Assembly (NCBI GenBank): GCA_964528575.1
Contig: CAZGTQ010000392.1
Coordinates: 1 to 21,382 of the forward strand
Reading direction: 5' to 3'
Length of the DNA: 21,382 bases
Source of the DNA: CAZGTQ01 sp964528575
GTDB lineage: Bacteria > Planctomycetota > UBA1135 > GCA-002686595
Positions within the stretch are counted from its first letter, which is position 1. Every line of letters starts with the position of its first letter. Made by a program: the position numbers and the translations under genes. The notes beneath the pieces are model-generated. The model was not told the DNA's origin. It did no database searches and saw nothing but the letters and a program-made list of their open reading frames with translations. Below are positions 6,759 to 15,067 of this stretch, in pieces.

Positions 6759-8759
6759 TCAGAACGCCTGGCCGAGGGCTAGGTGGAACACCCAGTCGTC
6801 CTCGTCGTCCTCGGGCGAGGGGTTCCACGCGACGTCGAGGCGGATCGGGCCGATCGGGAGCAGGTAGCGCAGCCCGACGCCGACGCCCTGGCCGGTGACG
6901 TCGAAGTCGAACGCGTCCTCGGCCTGCGACGCGACCGTGCCCCAGTCGTAGAAGACGACACCCTCGAAGTTGGCGCCGAGCAGGCGCCGTACCTCGGCGG
7001 AGAACGTCGAGCGCGCCTCGCCGCCCAGCGGCTCGCCGTTGTCGTCCGACGGGCCCAGCTCGCTCTCGCCGAAGCTGCGGACCGTGCTGTCCCCGCCGCT
7101 GAAGAAGCGTTCCTGGATCGGGATCGTCTCCGTATCGGCGGCCGGATCGATCACGCCGGTCTCGAAGCGCAGGGCGAGGCTCGTCTCGTCCTCGTCGAGG
7201 CGGATGTGCTGCACGTACGTCGCCTGGGCGCGCACGAAGTCGACCTCCGAGCCGAGCGCATCGGTCGCGTACTCGAGCCGCATCTGCGTCAGGAAGCCGC
7301 TCATCGGCGCGAACAGATCGTTGCGCCGGTCGACGCGCGGCACGAGCGAGACCGACGCGATGTCGACGGACTCCAGGAGGTCCTGCGCGAAGTCCGAGGG
7401 GTCCTCCGCGTCGAGCTCGATGACGTCCGTGCGCTTGAACTCGTAGCCGACCGACGTCGAGAACTCCGCGCTCCAGTCGCGCGTGAAGAACAGGCCCGCT
7501 CCGACCTCCTCGAACGTGAACGACGGCTCCTCGCGCCGCTCGGCCGACAGATTGAGGTCCGCCGTGATCTCCGTGCCCACGAACCACGGGTCGATCAGGT
7601 CGATGCTCGCGCTCACCGAACGCGCCGAGACCGTCGCCTCGGTTCGCGCGATCCGCCCGCTGCCGAGCACGTTCGACTCCGTGACGCCGACGGTGAAGCG
7701 CGGCCCTTCGTACGAGCCCCAGCCCGGCTCGACGTAGAGTTCGAGCGACGGCAGCTCTTCGACGCGCACGACGAGCGTACGGCGCGGCCCGTCGCCCTCG
7801 AGCTCGAGCTCGACGGAGCGGAAGAGCCCGGTGCGGTAGAGCCTGCGGAAGCTCTCGCGCTCGAGGCTCGCCCGGTACAGGTCGCCCGGCTCGAGCGCGA
7901 CGCGCGAGCGTACGAACGAGTCCCATGTCGCCGCGTTGCCCTCGAGGCGGATGCGGTCGACGACCACCTGCTGGCCGAGCTCGACCTGCACGCGCAGCTC
8001 GACCTCGCCGCCGTCGCCGTACTCCGGCTCCGCGACGTCGACGTCCGCGTCGACGTACGCGTGCTGCGCGAGGTAGTCCTCGGCTGCGGAGCGCAGCGCC
8101 ACGGTGAGCTGCGGCACCCACGGGTCGCCGACGCGCTCGCGCAGGAGCGCCGCGAGCTGCTCGCGCAGGGGCCCGAGCTCGCCGGCGATGCGCACGCGGC
8201 TCAACACGTACTGCTGGCCCTCGCTCACGCGCACGACGATGCGCGCGCCCGACAGGTCCGTCTCCAACTGTTCGTCGGTGACCGCGACCTCCGCGTCGAG
8301 GTGGCCCTGCGCGCGGTACGACGACTCGATCGCGTTCGCCGCGCTCTCGACCGCGTCGCGCGAGTACGGCTCGCCGACGTCGAAGTACGGCTGCAGATCC
8401 TCGGCCGAGCGCGTCTCGAGCCCCTCGAACGTGACGCCGCGCAAGATCGTGCGCGGCCCTTCGACGACCTTCAGGACGACGGTCGCCTTCTCGGGCCCGC
8501 GCTGCACCTCGTAGTCGACTTGCGCGAACACGAAGCCCGCTCGGCGCAGGCGCGTCTCGACGGCGAACGCCGCATCGTCGATCGGCGCCGCGGACAGCTC
8601 CTGGCGCTCGAAGTCGCGCAGATCGTCCGCGATCAGGTCGCCGATCTCGCCCGTCGAGAGCTCCTCGTTGCCCACGACGACGAGGTCGTACACGTCGGAG
8701 CCGGTCGACGCGCACCCGGCGAGGCCCGCGAGCGCGAGCAGGAGGACGGCGCGACGCAT
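6759..8759 (-). CDS. BamA/TamA-family outer-membrane barrel with lipoprotein signal (TamL-like)
   Basis: 666 residues. The N-terminus MRRAVLLLALAGLAGC ends in a perfect lipobox LAGC with Cys16, so the mature protein should be lipid-anchored. Four POTRA-like modules follow: about 22-100, 102-181, 184-262 and 264-337, each with the beta-alpha-alpha-beta-beta pattern (for example RGVTFEG and VDRIRLEGN as first strands). Residues about 338-666 form the Omp85 barrel, ending in Phe666 (HLALGQAF). The loop-6 motif reads GGDSTVRSF (555-563), with Ser where VRGF/VRGY has Gly. ATG 8759 starts 2 bases after the tamB stop, so translation is coupled and the pair is one module. TamA proteins insert and assemble outer-membrane proteins or, with TamB, support lipid transport. 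A lipidated member paired with TamB is characteristic of TamL in Bacteroidota. BamA itself is a less likely identity because of the TamB partner. Confidence 0.9.
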   Translation of the reverse strand: MRRAVLLLALAGLAGCASTGSDVYDLVVVGNEELSTGEIGDLIADDLRDFERQELSAAPIDDAAFAVETRLRRAGFVFAQVDYEVQRGPEKATVVLKVVEGPRTILRGVTFEGLETRSAEDLQPYFDVGEPYSRDAVESAANAIESSYRAQGHLDAEVAVTDEQLETDLSGARIVVRVSEGQQYVLSRVRIAGELGPLREQLAALLRERVGDPWVPQLTVALRSAAEDYLAQHAYVDADVDVAEPEYGDGGEVELRVQVELGQQVVVDRIRLEGNAATWDSFVRSRVALEPGDLYRASLERESFRRLYRTGLFRSVELELEGDGPRRTLVVRVEELPSLELYVEPGWGSYEGPRFTVGVTESNVLGSGRIARTEATVSARSVSASIDLIDPWFVGTEITADLNLSAERREEPSFTFEEVGAGLFFTRDWSAEFSTSVGYEFKRTDVIELDAEDPSDFAQDLLESVDIASVSLVPRVDRRNDLFAPMSGFLTQMRLEYATDALGSEVDFVRAQATYVQHIRLDEDETSLALRFETGVIDPAADTETIPIQERFFSGGDSTVRSFGESELGPSDDNGEPLGGEARSTFSAEVRRLLGANFEGVVFYDWGTVASQAEDAFDFDVTGQGVGVGLRYLLPIGPIRLDVAWNPSPEDDEDDWVFHLALGQAF

Positions 8760-8761
8760 GC

Positions 8762-11700
8762 TCACTCGAACTCGAACACGAGGCGTGTGCCGAGGTTGTA
8801 GTCGTCGTAGACGTCGCGCTCGGCGGTCAGGTAGAGCGTGTCGCGCGGGAGCAGGAGCTCCTCGGTCAGCAGGAACGTCGCCTCGATCGTCTTCGCGCCG
8901 GTGCGCGAGACGTCTCGGCCCGATACGAAGTCGAAGCGTTCGATGAGCGACTCGTCGTCGTCGTCCTCGAGCGACGCGCTGCCGAACCACGACGAGAAGA
9001 TGTCGGTGGCGAGGAACACGGCGACCGACTCCGCGGCGGCGACGCCGGTCTTGCGCGACAGCCCCGAGTCGGGCGCCTGGCCGGTGAGCAAGAGGATGCG
9101 CAGCGCTTGGTGGCCGAGCGGCGGGACGGAGCTCAGCTCGATCTCCGGATCGTGGTAGGGACCGTTGACGCGCAGCGAGACGTCGTAGCCGCGCATGCGC
9201 GTGCGGCCGAGCAGGTCGAGCCGCGGCACGAACGGCGCGGACGCGTCGAACGTGATCGTGCCCGAGGGGAACGTCAGGGTGCTCGCCGGCAGCGAGAGCT
9301 TGGCGCGGTCGAGGAAGATCGGTCCGGTGATGACGGGGACCTCGCCGGTGCCGCCCAGGTGCAGTTGCGGCCGCAGCGACGCTTGCAGCACGTTGTTCGC
9401 GATGCGGAACGGCTCCGCGGTCTCGACGCGCACGTCGAAGGCGAGGTCTGCGAGCGGCGGCGAGCGGAACGAGAAGAGGTAGAGCTCCGGCCCGTGCGCG
9501 CCGCCGGGAGTGTCGCTGCCGCGCGCGACCTCGAGCGGGTCGAGCCGCCGCGCGTACAGCGAGTCGCGCAGGCGGATCGTGCCCGACGCGACGAGCGCGT
9601 CGAGCGGCCCCGCGATCCGGAGGTCGGCATCCGCGCGCACCTTGACGCCGTCGCGCCGCTGCAGGAGCAGGTTCTCGCCCTCGAGCTCGAGCGCCAGGCG
9701 CGCCCGCTCCTCGGGCTCGGCGGGCACGGCGAGCGAGCCGGTCACGCGGAACGGCGCGCCGCCCAGCGTCCCGGTGAGCGTCTCGATCTCCACGCGCCGA
9801 CTCTCGAGCGACACCCGCGCGTCGACGTGCGCGATCGCCGGAAGCTCGGTCTCGAGCTTGAGCTGCGCGCCGCTGACCTCGATCCAGCCCGCGAGCACGG
9901 GGGTCGCGAGCGTGCCGCGCGCGGTCGCCTCGGCGTGCGCGCGGCCGGCGAGCCGCCGCACGTCGGGCAGCCACGGCTGGAGCCAGTCGAGCGATTGCGC
10001 GTCGATGACGAGGTCCGTCGCGAGGTCGATCTCGGCGGGGGCGAGCGTCGGCGACCAGCCCAGCTCGCCGCTCAGCGTCACGCTCGACCCGTCGGGCGCG
10101 CGCAACGCGACGTCGTCGAGCACGACCCGTTCGCCGAGCGTCGCCGCCACGTTCAGCGTGACCGGCGGCGCCTGCACCGGCAGGCCGGGCACCTCCCAGC
10201 GCAGCGAGAGCCGCTCGCACGCGATCGCGACGCTGCCGCGCGGCTCGTTCCAGCTCCCCTCGAGGTCGACCGACGCACGCAGCGAGCCCAGCACGGCGCG
10301 CCCGTCGGTGAACTGCTCGAGCCTGAGGTCCCCGAGATCCGCGACCTCCGCGCGCAGCTCGAGGGCGAGCGGCGCCGCGAGCAGCCGCTCGCCGTTCTGC
10401 GGCACCGACAGCGAGGCGCTCGCCTCGAGCCACGTCGCGGGTCCCGCGACGACGCGCAGGCCCTCGAGCTCGAGTCGGTTCCCGCCGAAGCTCGAGCGTC
10501 GCAGCAGCACGTCGAGCGGCGGCGCACCCTCGTACGGGCGCAGTTCGGCGATCGCGAGCCGCCCGCTCGCGGTCGTGCTCGGTCCGACGAACGCCTCGAA
10601 GGAGCCGTCGACCGTGCCGACCGCGAAGTCGCGCGGGACGAGCGTGCCGAGGAACGGCGTCGGGCGCAGTCGCTCGAGCTGGACGCCGAACGCCCAGCCG
10701 TCGGAGGTCTGGCCGACGCTCGCGCGCAGCGCGCCGGCGTCGCCCGCGAGGCGCAGCTCCTCGAACGCGAGGCCGCCGTCGAGCCGGATCGGGACGGGCG
10801 CGGCGAGCGAGAGGGAGTCGCCGCCCGCGGTCAAGTCGAGCGTGTCGAGCGTCAGCGCGACTTCGCTGCCCGCTCCCCAGCCCTCCGCGTGCGCGCTGAA
10901 CGCGACGTCGCCGATCGGCGTGCGCCGCGCGGCGGCGTCGAGCTCGACCCGCTCGTTCGCGCTCGTCGCTAGCGCGGTGACGACGCCGACCTCGTGCTCA
11001 CCCAAGCGCAGGGAGCGCGCGTCGAGCGCGACGAAGCCCTCGGGACGCGCGAGCGGCCCGCGCGCCGCGGCCGACAGCTCGATCGACCCCGCGACATCCC
11101 GGCCCGGCAGGTACGGCGCGATGTCGGCGAGCGACAGCTCGAGGTCCGCGTCCTCGATCGAGCGCCGCTCCAGGTCGAACGTTCCGCGCACGCGCAGCCG
11201 GTCCGCGCCGCGGCGCACGCGCAGCGGCGCGACGACGAGCGTGCTCCCCGCGAGCGACGCGTCGAGGATCACGCGGTCGAGCTGCACCGAGTGCACGACG
11301 GCGCCGTCGGAGGCGAGCGAGACGGTTCCGGCAGGGTCCTCGAGCGTGCCCGCGACGCGCAGCGAGCCCGCGACGGACCCGCTCCACGTCTCGCCGGGGT
11401 CGAGCAGCTCGCCGAGCGGCGCGAGGTCGTCGATCTGCACGTCGAGGTCGAGGGCGAGCACCGCCCGCGCGAGGTCGGACGGGTCGCGCTCGTCGAGGGT
11501 CAGCGCGCCCGAGCGCAGGACCGCCGCGGCGCCCTCGACCGCGACCCGGCCGCGGTCGACCGCGAGCCCGCCCGGCTCGAGCGTCGCCTCGAGGCGCGCG
11601 CGCGGGCCGCTCGCGACGGGGTCGTCGAACCACGCGCCCAGGTCCGGCGCGTCGAGCTGCACCGTGCCCGACCAACCGCTCGCGAGGGCGGCGAACGACT

Positions 11701-13663
11701 GCGCGCGCGGCACGCGCAGGTCCGTCGCGACGAGGTAGTTGGTCGCCTGCTTCGCGGTCAGCTCCGCGACGTGGAAGGCGTCGGCCCCGACCGCGCCGCG
11801 CGCCTCGACGTAGACGGGGCCGAGCTCGCGCTCGCCGACGACGAGCGCGGCGGCCGCGACGCGCGCGGTGCCGCCGAGCTCGGGCCAGCGTCCGGCGACC
11901 GACGCGTCGACGCGCACGTCGCGTGCGGCGATCGGTAGATCGTGCGGCGCCGTCCACGGCGCGAGGTTCGCGAGCGTGAGGACGACGTCCGCGTCGACCG
12001 CCGGGCGCGCGAGCGAGCCGGCCTCGCCCGCGATCGCGACGCTCTCGGCGTCGAGCGCGAGGCGCCCCGCCAGCGACGTGACGACGACGTCGCCCGCGAA
12101 CGCGCCGTCCGCGAACGAGCCCTCGACGTCGGCGACGACCTCGCGCTCGTCCCACAGCTCGGCGAGCCACGCCGGCTCGGACGCGGGCCACGACGCGACG
12201 TGCGCGTCGAGCCCCTGCACGTCGGCCTCGGCCAGCATCACGTCCAGCGGCAGGAGCGCGGGATCGCCCGCGGCCAGCGGGTCGATGAGCGGGACGCGCG
12301 CGCTCTGCGCCTCGATGCGGCTGTCCCCGCCCTCGAGCACGAGGTCGCGCGCGCGCACGACGCCGTCCTCGAGCGACAGGGTCGCGCCGATCTCGCTCGC
12401 GGTCGCGCGCCACTGCGGCTCGTGCAGCGGCCACGCGACGAGCCGCACGTCGAGCTCCTCGACGCGGCCCTCGGCCAGCATGCGCAGCGGCGGGACGAGC
12501 TCGAGCTCGCCGGTCGCGTTCGGGTCGAGCAGCGGCGCGCTGACACGCTCCGCCGTGATCCGTCCGCCGTCGCGGACGAGCGCGAGGTCCTCGACGGTCG
12601 CCTGGCCGTCCTCGAGCCGGACGCGCGCGCTCACCTCGTCCGCGCGGGCCGCGCCCGAGGGCTCGTCGACGCGCACGTCGCGCGCCTCGAGCGTCGCGTC
12701 GACGCTCGCCTTCGACGGGCGGCGGCGCGGCACGCTCGCGCGGCCGGACACGCTGATCGTGCCTTGCGCGGGCAGCGCGACGCCGATCCGCTCGGCCGCG
12801 CGCTCGAGGTCGACGCCCCGCGCGTCGAAGCGCAGCTCGTACGCGTCGTCGCGCACGTCCGCGTCGACGTCGAACGTGCCGCCGCCGAGCGAGCCGCTCA
12901 CCCGCCCGCGCGGCACGCCCTCGGCGAGCGCGCCGAGCTCGACGTGCGAGTCGCGCAGCAGCTCCTCGCCGTCGAGCTCGAGCCGCGTCACGTCGAAACG
13001 CTCGGGCGTGACCACGACCTCGGCGCGCACGTTCGTCTGGCGCGGCGCGCCCGCGCCGAGCGTGAGCGTCGCGTCGGCGGCGAGCCCATACGTGCGCGGG
13101 TCCGCGGCGAGCGTCTCGACGTCGAGCCCGCGCAGGTGCACGCCGCTGTCGGGGCCGAGCGTCAGCCGCAGCTCGCCGCGCTCGACGTCGATCGCCGGCA
13201 GCCGCGCGGGCAGCTCGAGCGGTCCCTCGCGCGGCGGCGTCGGGTCCGTCTCGGCACCGCGCGTCGTGTCGATCTCGATCTCGGCTCCGGCGAGCGCGAC
13301 GCTGTCGAGCCCGCCGAGCAGATCGCCCCCGACGAGCCGCCCGAGCGCGTAGTCGACCTCGACGCGCTCCGCGACGAGCAGCCGCAGGGGCATCTCGTCG
13401 TCGACCGCGTGGACGCGGACGTCGTCGAGCACGAGACCGCCGACCCACGAGCCGCCGACGCGGTCGATCTCGATCGCGAGCCCGGCATGGCGGCGGCCGA
13501 AGTGATCGGCGGCGCGCACGACGAGCGGGCCGAGCAGGGGCGTGCGGAAGACCCAGAGCAGCGCGCAGACGGCGAGCAGGACGAGCGCGACGCGCAGCAG
13601 CCGGCGGCGCCACCGCCGCGGCCGCCTCGCCGTCCGCTCCGTGTCGTTCACCGCTTCGTCCAT
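8762..13663 (-). CDS. tamB: TamB-like translocation/assembly module protein (AsmA/DUF490 family)
   Basis: 1633 residues from ATG 13663. A single N-terminal membrane anchor (about 22-40, LLRVALVLLAVCALLWVF) follows an Arg-rich stretch, so the bulk lies in the periplasm. The body is a long succession of beta-strand-rich segments with A/V/D/E alternation, as expected for the beta-taco groove of AsmA-clan lipid-transfer proteins. The last 200 residues match the TamB C-terminal domain: LPASTLTFPSGTITFD, MRGYDVSLRVNGPYHDPEI, SSVPPLGHQALRILLLTG, and a final TLYLTAERDVYDDYN. It bridges inner and outer membranes with its barrel partner, which starts 2 bases downstream. Residues 350-511 contain a tandem duplication (separate entry). 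Start uncertain: TTG at 13711 adds 16 residues and has a good AAGGA seven bases upstream, whereas ATG 13663 has no clear Shine-Dalgarno. Confidence 0.92.
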   Translation of the reverse strand: MDEAVNDTERTARRPRRWRRRLLRVALVLLAVCALLWVFRTPLLGPLVVRAADHFGRRHAGLAIEIDRVGGSWVGGLVLDDVRVHAVDDEMPLRLLVAERVEVDYALGRLVGGDLLGGLDSVALAGAEIEIDTTRGAETDPTPPREGPLELPARLPAIDVERGELRLTLGPDSGVHLRGLDVETLAADPRTYGLAADATLTLGAGAPRQTNVRAEVVVTPERFDVTRLELDGEELLRDSHVELGALAEGVPRGRVSGSLGGGTFDVDADVRDDAYELRFDARGVDLERAAERIGVALPAQGTISVSGRASVPRRRPSKASVDATLEARDVRVDEPSGAARADEVSARVRLEDGQATVEDLALVRDGGRITAERVSAPLLDPNATGELELVPPLRMLAEGRVEELDVRLVAWPLHEPQWRATASEIGATLSLEDGVVRARDLVLEGGDSRIEAQSARVPLIDPLAAGDPALLPLDVMLAEADVQGLDAHVASWPASEPAWLAELWDEREVVADVEGSFADGAFAGDVVVTSLAGRLALDAESVAIAGEAGSLARPAVDADVVLTLANLAPWTAPHDLPIAARDVRVDASVAGRWPELGGTARVAAAALVVGERELGPVYVEARGAVGADAFHVAELTAKQATNYLVATDLRVPRAQSFAALASGWSGTVQLDAPDLGAWFDDPVASGPRARLEATLEPGGLAVDRGRVAVEGAAAVLRSGALTLDERDPSDLARAVLALDLDVQIDDLAPLGELLDPGETWSGSVAGSLRVAGTLEDPAGTVSLASDGAVVHSVQLDRVILDASLAGSTLVVAPLRVRRGADRLRVRGTFDLERRSIEDADLELSLADIAPYLPGRDVAGSIELSAAARGPLARPEGFVALDARSLRLGEHEVGVVTALATSANERVELDAAARRTPIGDVAFSAHAEGWGAGSEVALTLDTLDLTAGGDSLSLAAPVPIRLDGGLAFEELRLAGDAGALRASVGQTSDGWAFGVQLERLRPTPFLGTLVPRDFAVGTVDGSFEAFVGPSTTASGRLAIAELRPYEGAPPLDVLLRRSSFGGNRLELEGLRVVAGPATWLEASASLSVPQNGERLLAAPLALELRAEVADLGDLRLEQFTDGRAVLGSLRASVDLEGSWNEPRGSVAIACERLSLRWEVPGLPVQAPPVTLNVAATLGERVVLDDVALRAPDGSSVTLSGELGWSPTLAPAEIDLATDLVIDAQSLDWLQPWLPDVRRLAGRAHAEATARGTLATPVLAGWIEVSGAQLKLETELPAIAHVDARVSLESRRVEIETLTGTLGGAPFRVTGSLAVPAEPEERARLALELEGENLLLQRRDGVKVRADADLRIAGPLDALVASGTIRLRDSLYARRLDPLEVARGSDTPGGAHGPELYLFSFRSPPLADLAFDVRVETAEPFRIANNVLQASLRPQLHLGGTGEVPVITGPIFLDRAKLSLPASTLTFPSGTITFDASAPFVPRLDLLGRTRMRGYDVSLRVNGPYHDPEIELSSVPPLGHQALRILLLTGQAPDSGLSRKTGVAAAESVAVFLATDIFSSWFGSASLEDDDDESLIERFDFVSGRDVSRTGAKTIEATFLLTEELLLPRDTLYLTAERDVYDDYNLGTRLVFEFE
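12131..12616 (-). repeat. Tandem 81-residue internal duplication in TamB
   Basis: Residues 350-430 and 431-511 of TamB align without a gap at an offset of 81. Shared landmarks are LEDG (350 and 431), RI (368 and 449), PLLDP versus PLIDP (377 and 458), MLAE (395 and 476), LD (404 and 485) and WPLHEPQW versus WPASEPAW (411 and 492). By eye about 30 of the first 70 positions are identical. This is a duplicated beta-rich module, diverged enough that the DNA copies are no longer near-identical. Confidence 0.85.
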
Positions 13664-13722
13664 GAGCCCCGCGTGGGCGCGCGCCGGCGCCCCGGGGGCG
13701 CTCGCGACCAACGCGTCGTCCT

Positions 13723-13770
13723 TCTTCTCCGGCGCGGTCGCGCGCCCTCATTCCTGCGCGGTCGCGCGCC
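13723..13770. repeat. Imperfect 24-base tandem repeat upstream of tamB
   Basis: GCGCGGTCGCGCGCC occurs at 13732-13746 and again exactly at 13756-13770, a period of 24 bases. The flanking pyrimidine-rich bases are partly conserved too, so two 24-base units can be drawn at 13723-13746 and 13747-13770. The repeat lies in the 271-base gap (13664-13934) between the DauA-like gene and tamB, just upstream of the alternative TTG start at 13711. A perfect 16-base palindrome (13815-13830) lies in the same gap. I see no small gene there and no convincing -35/-10 pair, though TTGACG occurs on the minus strand without a partner -10. Confidence 0.6.
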
Positions 13771-13814
13771 GAGAGGATAGCGCAAACGCCGCCGCGTCCG
13801 CCGCCCCTGCGCGC

Positions 13815-13830
13815 CGCCGTCGCGACGGCG
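13815..13830. repeat. Perfect 16-base palindrome upstream of tamB
   Basis: CGCCGTCGCGACGGCG is its own reverse complement (8 + 8 with no loop). It sits about 150 bases before the tamB start and about 105 bases after the end of the DauA-like gene. It might be an operator for the tamB unit. It is not a terminator, since there is no loop and no T run. Chance occurrence in DNA this rich in CG steps is quite possible. Confidence 0.4.
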
Positions 13831-13934
13831 CGTGAGTCTGCGGCTCGCGCCGCGCCGACGCGACGCTGCGTCAATCTCGTGTTCGGGCGCGACCTCGCGC
13901 GTCGCCGCTGCTGGGCAAGAACTGGGCCGCGCGC

Positions 13935-15044
13935 TCAGCGCGACGCGGCGGCGGTGAAGCGCGCCGGATCGACCGCTCGCTCGGCAGCTTCGCGCGGCGC
14001 ACGCCCGCGGATGCGCAGAGCCGCGATGCGGCCGACCTCGGGCGCGGCGCCCATGCCGTGGCCGCCCAGCGCGGCGACCCAGAACAGGCCCGCGACGTCG
14101 GGGTCGGGACCGACGAGGAAGCGGCGGTCGGGCGCGAACGTGCGCAGCCCGCACCAGAAGTGCGCGGCGCCCGCGTCGGCGAACGCGGGCAGGACGCGCG
14201 CGACCTTCTCGGCGATCGTCTCGCGCACGGCGGGATCGACCTCGCACGCGTCGGGGTCGACGGGCGTCTCGTCGCAGCCGCACACGAGCAGACCGCCGCT
14301 CTCGGGCCGGGCGTACAGGCCCTCGGCGTCGTGCCACACGACCGGCCAGCGCGGATCGACGCGCGCGTCCGGCGCGGTGACGAGCAGATGGCGGCGTGTC
14401 GGCGTCGCGGCGACGCGCGAGCCCGCCGACGCGCCGAGGCGCTCCGCCCAGCCGCCGGCGGCGAGCACGGTCGCGTCCGCACCGATCTCCTCGCCGCTCG
14501 CGAGCCGCACGCCGCACACGCGCCCGCCGCGCGCGAGGAGCCGCTCGACGCGCGCGCCCGTCTCGAGCGCCGCGCCGCGCGCGCGCGCGCCGCGCGCGAA
14601 GCCGTCCGCGAGCGCGGCGACGTCGATGCGGCCTTCGTCGGCGAAGCGCAGCGCCCAGTCCGCGGGCGCCGCGACGCCGCCGAGCGTGCCGCGCAGCGCG
14701 TCGAGAGCGAGCCGCGTCGCGCCGGGCGGCAGCGGGTCGGGCGCGGGGCCGCGGCCGGCGACGACGAGGCCGACGCGGTCGAGGAGGGGCACCGGCGCGA
14801 AGCCCTCGGGCGGGGAGGCGAGAAAGCGCGCGCCCGCGCGCAGGAGCGCGGCGGTGGGGGCGTCGGGGGCGTGCGTGCGCAGGATCGCCGCGTTCTTGCC
14901 GCTCGAGTGCGCCGCGAGCTGCCGTTCGCGCTCGAGCAGCACGACGTCGCGCGCGCCGGCCCGGCCCGGCGCGTGAGCCAGGTGCCAAGCGGTCGACAGA
15001 CCGGCGATGCCGCCGCCGACCACGAGCGTCCGCGCGCGCGCCAT
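13935..15044 (-). CDS. FAD-dependent amino-acid oxidoreductase, DauA (D-arginine dehydrogenase)-like
   Basis: 369 residues of the DAO family. The N-terminal dinucleotide fold is LVVGGGIAGLSTAWHLA with the Gly triplet at 10-15, closing on LLER with Glu38 for the ribose. HSSGKNAAILR (46-56) matches the flavin-contacting loop of this branch (S-G-x-x-A-A). The C-terminal part reads GLRTFAPDRRFLVGPDP and then GLFWVAALGGHGMGAAPEVG, closely following the order in Pseudomonas DauA, which oxidises D-arginine and other D-amino acids to imino acids. Other secondary-amine substrates remain possible. No signal peptide is seen, so it is cytoplasmic or membrane-associated. ATG 15044 is preceded by GAGGAAGAG at a suitable distance. 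It begins 23 bases after the DUF885 gene, so the two probably share a transcript. Around 14576-14598 the gene has a long run of alternating C and G. Confidence 0.85.
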   Translation of the reverse strand: MARARTLVVGGGIAGLSTAWHLAHAPGRAGARDVVLLERERQLAAHSSGKNAAILRTHAPDAPTAALLRAGARFLASPPEGFAPVPLLDRVGLVVAGRGPAPDPLPPGATRLALDALRGTLGGVAAPADWALRFADEGRIDVAALADGFARGARARGAALETGARVERLLARGGRVCGVRLASGEEIGADATVLAAGGWAERLGASAGSRVAATPTRRHLLVTAPDARVDPRWPVVWHDAEGLYARPESGGLLVCGCDETPVDPDACEVDPAVRETIAEKVARVLPAFADAGAAHFWCGLRTFAPDRRFLVGPDPDVAGLFWVAALGGHGMGAAPEVGRIAALRIRGRAPREAAERAVDPARFTAAASR

Positions 15045-15067
15045 GCTCGCTCTTCCTCAGGACGCGC

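Noticed and set aside
13542..13835. Plus-strand 97-codon frame across the tamB leader
   Set aside because: It overlaps the tamB N-terminus, has shadow-type Ser/Arg/Ala composition and no ribosome site.
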